From assembly GCF_014205055.1 (NCBI RefSeq), contig NZ_JACHMS010000001.1, forward strand, positions 2,418,001 to 2,482,000: a stretch of DNA of 64,000 bases, in the 5' to 3' direction. Origin of the DNA: Streptomyces luteogriseus. GTDB lineage: Bacteria > Actinomycetota > Actinomycetes > Streptomycetales > Streptomycetaceae. Below the pieces are notes generated by a model that was given only the letters and a program-made list of their open reading frames with translations, had not been told where the DNA came from and did no database searches. Made by a program: the position numbers and the translations under genes. This document shows positions 49,399 through 58,374 of the stretch, piece after piece. How positions within the stretch are numbered: position 1 is the stretch's first letter; every line of letters begins with the position of its first letter.

Positions 49399-51050
49399 CC
49401 CGCGGCGCCCACCCCGCCGTCCAGCTGCGCCGCCTGATGGTCGCGGCGGCCTCGGCGGGCACGGCCTTCCTGCTGCTCTGCGCCCTGGGCTGGGCGCTGG
49501 GCCACCCCGGCACCCCCGGCACCGCACTGCTGCGGCTGGCCTGGTGCGCGGCCCCGCTGGCCGCCACGGTGTACCTCGCGGTCGCCGTGGCCCGTACCGA
49601 CCCGGGCACCAAGCCCCGCGCGGGCCTCTCGGCGATCGGCCTCGGCCCGGTGCGCATGATGGCCGTCTCGGCGACGACGACGGCCCTGTCCTGCACGCTG
49701 GGCGCGATGCTGGCCCTGCTCGTCTTCCTGCATCTGCGGGGCGACCTGACGGGCATGCCCTTCGACGGTGCCGCCGCCGAGGCCCTCGCCGCGGACCACC
49801 CCCTGCCGCTGCCGGGCGCCCTGACCCTGCTGGCGCTCGTGCCCGTCGGCGCGTCGGTGGCGGTGGCCCTGGCCCTGCGTCCGCGCGAGACGAGGACTGC
49901 CGCGCCCCGGACGGCCCGGCAGTACGGCCGTTTCGGCGCGTACCGGCGCACCAGCACCCGCGATACCTTCGGCGCGTACGGCCGGTTCGGCCGGCAGATC
50001 GTCCGGCCCGCGAACCGCCGCGGCACCGGGCCCGCCGCGACGAATGATGCCGAGCCCGCCGCGACGAGCGGCCCGCCCGCGGCCCGGACCAGTGGGTCCG
50101 CACCGGCGGCGCTGGCGGGATCCGGCGGCGCCGTGAGCGCGGTCGCCGACCCGCCGGCGAGGCTGCCCGGCCGCGTGCTCGACGGCGCGGCTCAGCCGGG
50201 CGCCCCGGAGACGGGCGCAGGGGAATCGACCGGGCTCCCCTCAGCCCCTTACCCGGCCCCGCCGGCAGCGGCGGGCGCGCACGGCCCGGCCGGCGATCCC
50301 GGTCAGTGGCTCAGCCCGCGCGCGGCGGCGCCGGACGCGGCCGGAGCCATCAGCCCCGCAGGGGCCCTGACCCGGCATCCGGGCCCGGGCGGCACGGAGT
50401 CCGGCCCCGCCGACGACTCCACGGCCCGCGAAGCGGCCCTGCCGGACACCATCGCGGCCCCCTCCGGTCTCCCCTGGGGGATCACCGTGCTGGCCGCGGG
50501 CCTCGCCGTGGTGAGCTACACGAGCCGTACCGCCCCGACGCCCCCCGACCTCTCCTTCTCCGGCGCCTCCCCGGGCGTGATGGCGGGCTGGGCGCTCGCC
50601 GCCGTCGGCCTGGCCTTGGCCGGTCCCGGCCTGACCCATCTGTGCGGACGGCTGCTGCAGTGGGCCCGCCCCGGCGCCCTGCGGCTCCTGGCCGGCCGCA
50701 TCCTCATGGCGGAGGCCGTCCGTATCGGACGTCCCCTGGGCGTCGTCAGCGCGGTCGGGTCCGCCGCGTGGGCCATGGCGCTGCTGCACGGCCCGGACGG
50801 TCTCTCGCTCGGCCCGCTCACCACCCTCGGCGTGCTCCTGGTGACCGGCTGCACGACGGCCACGCTCTTCACCGCGGCCGTCGAGGCCCGGCAGGCCCGG
50901 GCGGAGACCACCGCCGCACTGCTGCGCCTCGGCGCCCCCGCCACGGTGCTGCGCAGCGCCGCCGCCCTGCGCGCCGCCGTGCTGCTCGCCCTGTTCGGTC
51001 CGCTCGCCCTGACGGTCGCGGAACTGGCTGCGCTGCCCCTGGCGCGCTGA
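49380..51050 (+). CDS. FtsX-like ABC transporter permease with a long disordered linker
   Basis: This 556-residue membrane protein has about four N-terminal helices (LMVAAASAGTAFLLLCALGW, AWCAAPLAATVYLAVAVA and others to about residue 165). A Pro/Ala/Gly-rich stretch of about 190 residues without predicted structure follows, then about five more helices (PWGITVLAAGLAVVSY, GVLLVTGCTTATLFTAAV). It is probably the permease partner of the ATPase whose gene overlaps it. The linker contains a duplicated FGAYxRxxxR-like segment (FGAYRRTSTRDTFGAYGRFG). The substrate is unknown. The start is a GTG inside the ATPase gene. Confidence 0.8.
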   Translation: MLALRLTRGAHPAVQLRRLMVAAASAGTAFLLLCALGWALGHPGTPGTALLRLAWCAAPLAATVYLAVAVARTDPGTKPRAGLSAIGLGPVRMMAVSATTTALSCTLGAMLALLVFLHLRGDLTGMPFDGAAAEALAADHPLPLPGALTLLALVPVGASVAVALALRPRETRTAAPRTARQYGRFGAYRRTSTRDTFGAYGRFGRQIVRPANRRGTGPAATNDAEPAATSGPPAARTSGSAPAALAGSGGAVSAVADPPARLPGRVLDGAAQPGAPETGAGESTGLPSAPYPAPPAAAGAHGPAGDPGQWLSPRAAAPDAAGAISPAGALTRHPGPGGTESGPADDSTAREAALPDTIAAPSGLPWGITVLAAGLAVVSYTSRTAPTPPDLSFSGASPGVMAGWALAAVGLALAGPGLTHLCGRLLQWARPGALRLLAGRILMAEAVRIGRPLGVVSAVGSAAWAMALLHGPDGLSLGPLTTLGVLLVTGCTTATLFTAAVEARQARAETTAALLRLGAPATVLRSAAALRAAVLLALFGPLALTVAELAALPLAR

Positions 51051-51185
51051 GCCCGGCGGCTGTCGCTGCCCTCGCTCCGCCCGCTGGAAAACTCGTACGA
51101 GAAAAATCTCCGCACGGCGATGAGTTCCGGACCGGCCCCCGGTCTATCCCGCGTAACCACACGGACTTGATGGGAGAGACCTCGC

Positions 51186-51593
51186 ATGTACCAGCAGATG
51201 ATCTTCGTGAACCTGTGCACCGGCGACCTCGGCGCCTCGAAGAAGTTCTTCACGGAGCTGGGCTTCACGATCAACGAGCAGTTCAGTGACGACACGACGG
51301 CCTCGGTGGTGATCAGCGAGTCCATCGTGGTGATGGTGCACACCAAGGAGAAGTACGCCCAGTTCACGAAGAAGGACATCGCGGACTCGAGGAAGAGCAG
51401 CGAGGTGCTGATCGCGCTGAGCTCCGAGAGCCGCGAGAAGGTCGACGAACTGGTCGAGAAGGCGGTCGCTGCGGGAGGTTCCGTCTCGGGCGAGACCCAG
51501 GACCACGGCTTCATGTACGGCCGTGCCTTCGACGACGTGGACGGCCACACCTTCGAGGTCGTGTGGATGGACCCCGCGGCCGTCCAGGGCTGA
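51186..51593 (+). CDS. VOC-family (glyoxalase/bleomycin-resistance-like) protein
   Basis: This 135-residue protein has two beta-alpha-beta-beta-beta units (MIFVNLCTGDLGASKKFFTE, and GFMYGRAFDDVDGHTFEVVW). The second half ends in the usual DGHTFEVVW, with a Glu that could be a metal ligand. The metal-binding set is incomplete compared with true glyoxalase I, so the reaction is open. GGGAGAG precedes the ATG. Confidence 0.9.
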   Translation: MYQQMIFVNLCTGDLGASKKFFTELGFTINEQFSDDTTASVVISESIVVMVHTKEKYAQFTKKDIADSRKSSEVLIALSSESREKVDELVEKAVAAGGSVSGETQDHGFMYGRAFDDVDGHTFEVVWMDPAAVQG

Positions 51594-51617
51594 CGGTGTG
51601 CGGCCTAGCATGGGCGG

Positions 51618-52739
51618 GTGCAGACGATGCCCGCCCATGCGGCCCACCATGACGACCGTGAGATAGAGACCCTCGAGGAGTTCGACGCGACCGTCTCGGC
51701 GCGCGGCACCCTCGCCGGACACCGCGTCCAGGCCGTCGACCTGACGGACCGTACGCGCGAACTGCTCACCACGGACACGGCGGGCGCGGTCTTCCTCGGC
51801 TGCGCGATGCGCGGGGACGCGGACGCGAAGGTCCGGGCCGACGGCGCCCTGGTCTTCCCGCCGGTCCCGGGCCTGCCGTTCGACCCGTTCCGCGGCCTGG
51901 TCTACTCCCCGGACGAACTCTTCGCGTCCCTGGCCGACGGCTACGAGGCCACGCCCGACGCCCTCGCCTACGCCTGGTTCCAGCGCACGAAGGCGGACCG
52001 CGACATCTACGCGTCCATGCTCCGTTCGGTCCACGACGACTCCGTATCGGACGCGCTCGACGAACTCCTGTCCGGTGCCCGGGTCGTGGGGGTCATGGGC
52101 GGCCACGCGATGGCCCGAGGCACCGAGGAGTACGCCGGTGCCGCACGGCTCGGCCGCGAGCTGGCGCGCGCCGGCTTCACCATCGCCACCGGCGGCGGCC
52201 CGGGCGCCATGGAGGCGGCCAACCTCGGCGCGTACGCCGCTCCCTTCGGCGAGGAGATGCTCACCGAGTCGCTCGAACTCCTGGGCAAGACACCGCACTT
52301 CTCGCCGTCGATCACCCAGTGGGCCTCGGCCGCCTTCGAGATACGCACCCGCTGGCCGCAGGGCGGCCGCTCGGTGGGCATCCCGACCTGGTTCTACGGC
52401 CACGAGCCGCCGAACGCCTTCGCCTCCCACATCGCCAAGTACTTCGCCAACGCCACCCGCGAGGACGGCCTGCTGGCCCGGTCCAACGCGGGTGTGGTGT
52501 TCCTGCCGGGCGCCGCCGGGACCGTACAGGAGATCTTCGACAACGCCACGCCCAACTACTACGGGTCGCGCGGCGAGCCGACGCCGATGGTGCTGGTGAA
52601 CCGCGTGCACTGGACGGAGAAGCTGCCCGCGTGGCCGCTGCTCCGGTCGCTGGCCGCGGGGCGCTCGATGGAGGCCCGGATCGCGCTGGTTGACCGGATC
52701 GAGGAGGCGCCGGAGGCCCTGAAACGTCTCGGCGGTTAA
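51618..52739 (+). CDS. LOG-family (TIGR00725/Rossmann nucleotide-binding) protein
   Basis: This 373-residue protein has the lysine-decarboxylase-like/LOG core: GVMGGHAMARG, TGGGPGAMEAANLGAY (near residue 192), and FLPGAAGTVQEIFD, a variant of the PGGxGTxxE motif with Ala for the second Gly. LOG proteins cleave cytokinin-type nucleotide 5'-monophosphates to base and ribose-5-phosphate; longer bacterial members such as this may act on other nucleotides. The first 130 residues are an extra N-terminal domain. The GTG start is uncertain; an ATG three codons later is possible. Confidence 0.85.
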   Translation: MQTMPAHAAHHDDREIETLEEFDATVSARGTLAGHRVQAVDLTDRTRELLTTDTAGAVFLGCAMRGDADAKVRADGALVFPPVPGLPFDPFRGLVYSPDELFASLADGYEATPDALAYAWFQRTKADRDIYASMLRSVHDDSVSDALDELLSGARVVGVMGGHAMARGTEEYAGAARLGRELARAGFTIATGGGPGAMEAANLGAYAAPFGEEMLTESLELLGKTPHFSPSITQWASAAFEIRTRWPQGGRSVGIPTWFYGHEPPNAFASHIAKYFANATREDGLLARSNAGVVFLPGAAGTVQEIFDNATPNYYGSRGEPTPMVLVNRVHWTEKLPAWPLLRSLAAGRSMEARIALVDRIEEAPEALKRLGG

Positions 52740-52777
52740 TAAGAAGGCAAAGCAAGTGCTTGCAACCTGCATATGCG

Positions 52778-52805
52778 TTGACACTACTTATGCGGCGCTT
52801 ATAGA
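52778..52805 (+). promoter_or_regulatory. Vegetative-type promoter TTGACA-16-TATAGA
   Basis: A consensus -35 hexamer and a good -10 hexamer with 16-base spacing lie about 80 bases upstream of the LAETG protein gene. A 12-bp palindrome, GCAAGTGCTTGC (52752-52763), sits just upstream and may be an operator or part of a terminator. Confidence 0.7.
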
Positions 52806-52885
52806 CCTGTGAGCCTCACGGTAGTGCTGATGTCCAGTCAACACTGCCTCAGCCCCCCGCTTTAGCAATCCTGTAAAGGACAAAC

Positions 52886-53575
52886 GTGGCAGTTCTGTCC
52901 GTATCCCGCCGCGCACGTGCCGTGCGCGTCCTCGGTGTCGTCTCCGCCTCGGCCGCGCTCGCGCTCGGTACCGCGGGCAACGCGCTCGCCTGCGACATCA
53001 GCGAGTTCTCCGCCGAGGCGAAGTGCGATGGTGACAAGGGCGTCATCTCCGTCACCGATGTCGACCCCGCCGGCATCCCGGCCACGGTCACCGTGTACCT
53101 GCAGAACAACGGCGCCGACGCGAAGAAGGTCGGCACGCAGGTGGTCAAGGGCTCGCGCGAAGGCACCACCATCACCTTCACCGAGGACTGGGAGCCGAAC
53201 GCCGAGTACCGCATCCACGTCAAGGCCGCCCGCTACGTGGACGCGGACATCAAGCCGAACCTCGTCACCCCGGCCACGGCCTGCAAGAAGGAGGAGGAGC
53301 CCCCGGCTTCGACTCCCCCGGCGACGCCGACCCCGTCGGCCTCCCCGTCCAAGCCGGCGGAGGAGACCGAGACCCCCGCCCCGGAGCCGTCGGAGAGCCA
53401 GAGCACCTCGCCGGCTGCCAACGCCCCCGCCCCGGCCGGTGACTCCAACCTCGCCGAGACCGGCGCCAACTCCAACACCGGCCTCATCGCCGGCATCGCG
53501 GCGGCCCTGGTCGTCGTCGGTGGCGGCGCGGTGTTCTTCGGCATGCGCCGCCGCGGGGCGAACAGCGACAGCTGA
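52886..53575 (+). CDS. LAETG-anchored cell-surface protein (class E sortase substrate)
   Basis: This 229-residue exported protein has a Sec signal (basic start [11 protein letters not shown], then a hydrophobic stretch ending GNALA), a mature domain of about 95 residues with a likely disulfide pair (ACDISE, KCDGD, ATACKK), and a Pro/Ser/Thr/Glu-rich wall-spanning stalk. The sorting signal is LAETG, then a hydrophobic helix and the basic tail [10 protein letters not shown]. LAxTG is the motif of class E sortases in Streptomyces. The outer domain is of unknown role. AAAGGA precedes the GTG by five bases, and a strong promoter lies upstream. Confidence 0.92.
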   Translation: MAVLSVSRRARAVRVLGVVSASAALALGTAGNALACDISEFSAEAKCDGDKGVISVTDVDPAGIPATVTVYLQNNGADAKKVGTQVVKGSREGTTITFTEDWEPNAEYRIHVKAARYVDADIKPNLVTPATACKKEEEPPASTPPATPTPSASPSKPAEETETPAPEPSESQSTSPAANAPAPAGDSNLAETGANSNTGLIAGIAAALVVVGGGAVFFGMRRRGANSDS

Positions 53576-53596
53576 CACCCGCGCACAGCGTGCCGT

Positions 53597-53716
53597 GGCC
53601 CGTCCCCCACCAGGGGGCGGGCCACGTCCCGTCTCAGCCCCTCCCCCACCAGGGGGGCGGGCCACGCTCGCCTCAGCCCCTCCTCCACCAAGGGGCGGGC
53701 CATGGCCCCGTCTCAG
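53597..53716. repeat. Three tandem 39-41 bp hairpin-forming repeats
   Basis: Three consecutive degenerate units (53597-53637, 53638-53676, 53677-53716) share CCCCTCCCCCACCAGGGG followed by GCGGGCCAC and end CTCAG. The first forms GGCCCG/CGGGCC with an inner CCCCC/GGGGG stem and can terminate transcription. The array lies between convergent genes; the last unit runs over the stop codon of the next gene. Confidence 0.8.
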
Positions 53717-54513
53717 CCGAACGTCGCCCGCTCCAGCCAGAACTCCAGCAACTGGCGCTCGCCCAGCACCTCCAGCTCCGGTGCGTCCAGCGGCAGCCGG
53801 CGGTAGAACGCCAGCAGGACGGAGGTGAGCGGCCCGCGCAGGGCCACGGTGGCCTTCTCGTGACCCCGGCGCCAGGCGACGCCGTCCTCGGTGAGTTCGA
53901 CGAGCCACTCGGCGTTCACCTCCGGCCCGGTGTCGGTGGCGTGCAGGTGGATGCTGCGGCCGGGGCCGCGCAGTTCCCCCGCCGCGTCGTGCGGCACCGT
54001 CCGCTGCACGTACTCCACGATCTGCAGCCACTCGTCGAGCGCGTCGGCGGCCACCTCGGGCGCGACCTCGTAGGGCAGCCCGGCCGCGAGCGTGGCGTCC
54101 GCGCGGTGCACGGTGATCTCGTGCGTCACCCTGCGGGCCCAGAACCCGGCGTTGAGTATTCCGGCCCAGCCCCACACCTTCGTGTCCGGCCCGGCCTCCC
54201 GCAGTGCGGCGACGAGTTGCTCTCCGCTCTCCGCCAGCCATGCGTCCAGCGCGGCCGCGTCCCCCCGCGCCCCGGGCCCGGCCGCACCCGGCACCCGCTC
54301 CTCCGGCACCTCCTCCTCGGCCCGGGTGCGCACCATGAGCTCCACCCAGCGCAGGGCACCGCCCATGTGCCGTACGAGGTCCTCCAGGGACCACTCCGGG
54401 CAGGTCGGCACCGTGCCCGACAGGTCGGCACCGGAGGTCACCACGGACCTCAACAGGCCGACCTGGTGGGCGATTTCGTCGCAGTAACGGTCGTGCGCGA
54501 GTAGCGGCGTCAT
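53713..54513 (-). CDS. Maleylpyruvate isomerase-family mycothiol-dependent-type protein
   Basis: This 266-residue DinB-like four-helix protein has the N-terminal CDEIAHQVGLLRSVV, TCPEWSLEDLVRHMGGALRW and RRVTHEITVHRADATLA, which hold the three metal-binding histidines of the MDMPI-N domain; a C-terminal SCP2-like domain follows (GPEVNAEWLVELTEDGVAW). The family uses mycothiol in isomerisation or transfer, but most members are uncharacterised. The start is the ATG of MTPLLAHDRY. The 3' end lies in a repeat array. Confidence 0.9.
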   Translation of the reverse strand: MTPLLAHDRYCDEIAHQVGLLRSVVTSGADLSGTVPTCPEWSLEDLVRHMGGALRWVELMVRTRAEEEVPEERVPGAAGPGARGDAAALDAWLAESGEQLVAALREAGPDTKVWGWAGILNAGFWARRVTHEITVHRADATLAAGLPYEVAPEVAADALDEWLQIVEYVQRTVPHDAAGELRGPGRSIHLHATDTGPEVNAEWLVELTEDGVAWRRGHEKATVALRGPLTSVLLAFYRRLPLDAPELEVLGERQLLEFWLERATFG

Positions 54514-54538
54514 ACCCCGCACCCTAGGCGGCGGACGA

Positions 54539-55558
54539 TCAGCCGAGCACCACGATTTCGGCCGCGTCGAACTCCACTCCGACCTCGTCCCCGGTCTCCG
54601 GCGCGTCCCGCAGCACACAGGCCGCCTCCAGGCGCGGGGCGTCCGGGGGCTGGAGGTGCACGGTGACATGGGTGCCCCTGAAGGTGCGCGCGGCCACGGT
54701 GCAGCGCAGGCCCACGTCGGCGGGCACCAGGCGCACCCCGGCGGGCCGCACCAGCAGGGTCCGGGTGCCCTGCGGTGCGTCCTCCGGCACCGGCACCTTG
54801 CCCCACGGCGTGTCCGCTGCCTCGGTCCCCACCGTCGCCTCGACCACGTTCTCGAAGCCCAGGAAGCGGGCGACGAACGCGTCGGCGGGCCGCTGCCACA
54901 CCTCGAGGGGCGTACCGGACTGGGCGATCCGCCCGTCCCGCATCACCACGACCCGGTCGGCCAGCGCGAAGGCCTCCCCCTGGTCATGCGTCACGGCGAG
55001 CACGGTCGTGCCCAACCGCCTGAACAGTTGCTTCAGTTCGACGACCAGCCGCTCCCGCAGCGACCGGTCGAGCTGTCCCAGCGGCTCGTCCAGCATCAGC
55101 AGCCGGGGGCTCGGCGCGAGGGCCCGGGCCAGCGCCACCCGCTGCTGCTCCCCGCCGGACAACGCGGCGACGGCCCGTCGGCCCGCGCCCGGCAGCCCCA
55201 CGAGGTCCAGCAACTCCCGCACCCGCTCGGCCTGTCGCCGCTTCGGCTCGCCGTGCATCCGCAACCCGAAGGCCACGTTGCCGCCCACGTCCCGCTGCGG
55301 GAACAGCTGGTGGTCCTGGAACATCAGCCCGATACCGCGCCGGTGCGCCGGCAGGCCCGCCTGGTCGCGCCCGTCGAGCATCACCCTCCCGGAGTTCAGG
55401 GGTTGCAGGCCGGCCACCGCCCGCAGCAGGGTCGACTTGCCGCTGCCGCTGGGTCCGAGCACGCACACGATCTCGTGCTCGGCGACCTCCAGATCGACGG
55501 CGTCCAGTACAGCCCGGCCGCCGAAACGGACCGTCGCGTCCCGCAGGGCCAACAGCAT
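54539..55558 (-). CDS. thiQ: ABC transporter ATPase of the thiamine/iron (ThiQ/FbpC) type
   Basis: This 339-residue ATPase has Walker A GPSGSGKST, Q-loop MFQDHQLFPQR, signature LSGGEQQRVALARAL, Walker B LLMLDEPLGQLD and H-loop AVTHD. A C-terminal TOBE-like regulatory domain follows residue 235. Its ATG overlaps the permease stop. It is the third gene of an operon headed by a TPP riboswitch, which supports thiamine import; by protein sequence alone an iron-type ATPase would be equally possible. Confidence 0.9.
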   Translation of the reverse strand: MLLALRDATVRFGGRAVLDAVDLEVAEHEIVCVLGPSGSGKSTLLRAVAGLQPLNSGRVMLDGRDQAGLPAHRRGIGLMFQDHQLFPQRDVGGNVAFGLRMHGEPKRRQAERVRELLDLVGLPGAGRRAVAALSGGEQQRVALARALAPSPRLLMLDEPLGQLDRSLRERLVVELKQLFRRLGTTVLAVTHDQGEAFALADRVVVMRDGRIAQSGTPLEVWQRPADAFVARFLGFENVVEATVGTEAADTPWGKVPVPEDAPQGTRTLLVRPAGVRLVPADVGLRCTVAARTFRGTHVTVHLQPPDAPRLEAACVLRDAPETGDEVGVEFDAAEIVVLG

Positions 55559-57234
55559 CAGAACTCCCCCGTCCGGTCCGTGCGCAGCCTCTCCAGCACC
55601 AGCAGGGCCACAGCGCACACCACCATCAGAATCGTCGAAAGGGCCATCGCCTGGCCGTAGTTGAGGTCACCGGGCCGACCGAGCAGCCGGGCGACGGCCA
55701 CCGGCAGCGTCGGCCGGTCGGGCCGTGCGATGAACACCGTCGCCCCGAACTCCCCGAGCGACACGGCGAAGGCGAACCCGGCCGCGATCAGCAGCGCCCG
55801 CCGCACCATCGGCAGGTCCACCTCCCGCCACACCCGCCAGGGCGAGGCACCGAGCACCGAGGCCGCCTCCCGCAGCCGCACGTCCACCGCCCGCAGCACG
55901 GGCAGCATGGTCCGGACGACGAACGGCACACCCACCAGCGCCTGTGCGAGCGGCACCAGGATCCACGAGGACCGCAGATCCAGCGGCGGCTCGTCGAGGG
56001 AGATCAGGAACCCGAAGCCGACGGTCACCGCGGACACCCCGAGCGGCAGCATCAGCAGCGCGTCGAAGCCGCGCACGAGCCGCCCGGCGTCCCGGCGGGT
56101 GAGCGCCACCGCGGCGAGCCCGCCGATCAGCACGGCGATGAGGGTGGCGGCGACGGCGTACGACAGGGAGTTGCCGATCGCCTCGATCGGCGGGACCAGG
56201 AACACTCCCCCGTCCTCGCTGGTCAGCGCCCGGTAGTAGCCGAGGCCCGGCGCGTCCAGGGACCGCTGCACCAGCACGGCCAGCGGCAGCACCAGCAGCA
56301 CGGCGATGGTGAGGAGCACGCCGCCCAGCAGCGTCCACTGCCCCGCTCCGCGTGGCCGGCGCGCGGTCACGGACGCGTCCACCAGCCGCAGCGCGGTCTC
56401 CCGCCGCCGCACGGTCCAGGCGTGCACCGCGAGGATCGCGCCCACCGCCGCGAACTGGATCAGCGTCAGCACGGCCGCGGTGGACAGATCGAAGATCTCC
56501 GAGGTCTGCCGGTAGATCTCCACCTCCAGGGTGGAGAACGTGGGCCCGCCGAGGATCTGCACGACACCGAAGGAGGTGAAGGTGAACAGGAAGACCATGA
56601 GTGCGGCGGCGGCCACGGCCGGGCCGAGGGCGGGCAGGGTGACCTGCCGCCAGGCCTTCAGCTGGGACGCCCCGAGCATCCGCGCGGCCTCCTCCTGCCG
56701 CGGGTCGAGCTGCGCCCAGAGCCCGCCGACGGTCCGGACGACGACCGCGTAGTTGAAGAAGACATGCGCGAGCAGGATCGCCCACACCGTGGTGTCCAGG
56801 CGTACGCCCCACAGCTCGTCGAGCAGCCCGCCCCGGCCGACCATCGCCAGGAACGCCGTACCGACGACGACCGTCGGCAGCACGAACGGGACGGTGACGA
56901 CCGCCCGCAGGACCTGCTTGCCCGGGAAGTCGAAGCGCGCGAAGACGTACGCGCCGGGGAGCGCGACGAGCAGGGTGAGCGCGGTGGAGACCAGCGCCTG
57001 CCAGGTGGTGAACCACAGGACGTGCCGGACGTCGGACTGCGCGAGCACCTCCCCGATCCGCCCGAAATGCCACGCCCCGTCGGTCTTGAGGCCGCGCGCG
57101 ACGATCGCGGCGACGGGGTAGGCGAAGAAGACCGCGAAGAACACGACGGGCGCGGCCAGCAGACCGAACCGCGCCGCCGCGCCCCGCCGCCGGGCGGCTA
57201 CTTCAGTACGAGTGAGGTCCACGACTTGACCCAC
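55558..57234 (-). CDS. thiP: Double-domain ABC permease of the ThiP type
   Basis: This 558-residue permease contains two fused permease units with about 12 helices and two EAA loops (QEEAARMLGASQLKAWRQVTL and LREAASVLGASPWRVWREVDL), as in ThiP and FbpB. It acts with the ThiB-like binding protein and the ThiQ-type ATPase. The GTG used here overlaps the binding-protein gene by 37 bases; a GTG four codons later (VDLTRTEV) is also possible. Confidence 0.92.
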   Translation of the reverse strand: MGQVVDLTRTEVAARRRGAAARFGLLAAPVVFFAVFFAYPVAAIVARGLKTDGAWHFGRIGEVLAQSDVRHVLWFTTWQALVSTALTLLVALPGAYVFARFDFPGKQVLRAVVTVPFVLPTVVVGTAFLAMVGRGGLLDELWGVRLDTTVWAILLAHVFFNYAVVVRTVGGLWAQLDPRQEEAARMLGASQLKAWRQVTLPALGPAVAAAALMVFLFTFTSFGVVQILGGPTFSTLEVEIYRQTSEIFDLSTAAVLTLIQFAAVGAILAVHAWTVRRRETALRLVDASVTARRPRGAGQWTLLGGVLLTIAVLLVLPLAVLVQRSLDAPGLGYYRALTSEDGGVFLVPPIEAIGNSLSYAVAATLIAVLIGGLAAVALTRRDAGRLVRGFDALLMLPLGVSAVTVGFGFLISLDEPPLDLRSSWILVPLAQALVGVPFVVRTMLPVLRAVDVRLREAASVLGASPWRVWREVDLPMVRRALLIAAGFAFAVSLGEFGATVFIARPDRPTLPVAVARLLGRPGDLNYGQAMALSTILMVVCAVALLVLERLRTDRTGEF

Positions 57235-58283
57235 TGGTCACGGTGGTCGGCGATCTTCGCCGGGTCCATGGTCTCGGGGTCCTTCACCTGCGGCCCGTAC
57301 TTCACGAAGTCCGGCGGCACCTGGGCGCCCTCGGTCACCGGGTAAACGAACATGTTGAGCGGCATGTCCTCCTGGAACCTCTTGCCGATGAGGAAGTCGA
57401 GGAGGGCCTTGCCACCCTTGCTGTTCCTGGCGTTGCCGAGCAGCCCGGCGTACTCGACCTGCCGGAAGCAGGTGCCCTCGGCGACCCCGGTCGGGGCGGT
57501 GGTGGGCTTCGGCTTGGTGTACAGCACCTCGGCGGGCGGCGAGGAGGCGTACGACACCACGAGCGGCCGGTCGCCCTTGGCCTTCTTGCCGCTGCTGGAG
57601 CCGGAGAACTCCTCGTTGTAGGCCTGCTCCCAGCCGTCGACGACCTTCACACCGTTGGCCTTGAGCTTCTTCCAGTAGCCCTCCCAGCCGTTGTCCCCGT
57701 ACTCGGCGGCGGTGCCGAGCAGGAAGCCGAGGCCGGGTGAGGAGGCGGAGGCGTTCTCGGTGACCAGCAGGTTCTTGTACTGGGGCTTGACCAGATCGTC
57801 GAAGCTCTTCGGCGGCTCCAGATCGCGGTCGGCGAAGTACTTCTTGTCGTAGTTGACGCAGATGTCGCCGGTGTCGATGGGCGTGACCCGGTGCCGGTCC
57901 CCGTCGACGCGGTACTCGGCCTTGATCGTGTCGGAGCCCTTCGGCTCGTACGGCTGGAACAGGCCGTTGTCGAGGGCCCTCGAGAGCAGGGTGTTGTCGA
58001 CGCCGAAGAAGACGTCGCCCTGCGGGTTGTCCTTGGTCAGGATGGCCTTGTTCACGGCCTGCCCGGCGTCGCCGTCCTTCAGGACGTCGACCTTGTAGCC
58101 GGACTGCTTCTCGAAGGCCGCGATGACGTCCTTGGACACGGCCCACGAGTCGTGGCTGACGAGCGTCACGGTCTTGGAGTCGCCGGACCCCTGACCGCCG
58201 TCGGACGATCCGCACGCGGCGAGCGTGCCGGCCATGCCGAGCCCGACGACGACAGCCGTCAGTCGCTTCTTGGTGGTGCTCAC
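57198..58283 (-). CDS. thiB: Thiamine-binding lipoprotein of an ABC importer (ThiB-like)
   Basis: This 361-residue solute-binding protein has a lipoprotein signal (KKRLTAVVVGLGMAG, then TLAACGSSDG). The body has the ThiB features TLVSHDSWAVSKDVIAAFE, NPQGDVFFGVDNTLLSRAL, IDTGDICVNYDKKYF and NMFVYPVTEGA. The GTG start is placed seven bases after GGAGG. A TPP riboswitch in its leader makes thiamine, or its phosphates, the expected ligand. It is the first gene of the operon. Confidence 0.93.
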   Translation of the reverse strand: MSTTKKRLTAVVVGLGMAGTLAACGSSDGGQGSGDSKTVTLVSHDSWAVSKDVIAAFEKQSGYKVDVLKDGDAGQAVNKAILTKDNPQGDVFFGVDNTLLSRALDNGLFQPYEPKGSDTIKAEYRVDGDRHRVTPIDTGDICVNYDKKYFADRDLEPPKSFDDLVKPQYKNLLVTENASASSPGLGFLLGTAAEYGDNGWEGYWKKLKANGVKVVDGWEQAYNEEFSGSSSGKKAKGDRPLVVSYASSPPAEVLYTKPKPTTAPTGVAEGTCFRQVEYAGLLGNARNSKGGKALLDFLIGKRFQEDMPLNMFVYPVTEGAQVPPDFVKYGPQVKDPETMDPAKIADHRDQWVKSWTSLVLK

Positions 58284-58289
58284 TGGATT

Positions 58290-58309
58290 CCTCCTGGAGT
58301 GACCAGGAG
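58290..58309 (-). promoter_or_regulatory. Shine-Dalgarno-sequestering hairpin before thiB
   Basis: On the minus strand CTCCTGG (58309-58303) can pair with CCAGGAG (58297-58291) around a 5-base loop; the second arm contains most of the thiB Shine-Dalgarno GGAGG. It is a natural translational off-switch for the riboswitch. Confidence 0.75.
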
Positions 58310-58317
58310 AAGACGCG

Positions 58318-58352
58318 GCCCTGCCCGGGACTTCCGGGGTCCCGGGCAGGGC
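58318..58352 (-). terminator. Strong hairpin between TPP aptamer and thiB
   Basis: A perfect 14-bp GC-rich stem (arms 58318-58331 and 58339-58352) with a 7-base loop lies just downstream of the aptamer in the leader. No U-run follows, so it may act as a terminator or as a structural spacer. Confidence 0.7.
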
Positions 58353-58374
58353 GCAACAGCTCGAGTGGTGACCG

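Noticed and set aside
50306..51289. Alternative frame across the FtsX-like permease into the VOC gene
   Set aside because: It is Arg/Gly-rich with no motifs; membrane helices and the VOC fold support the other frames.
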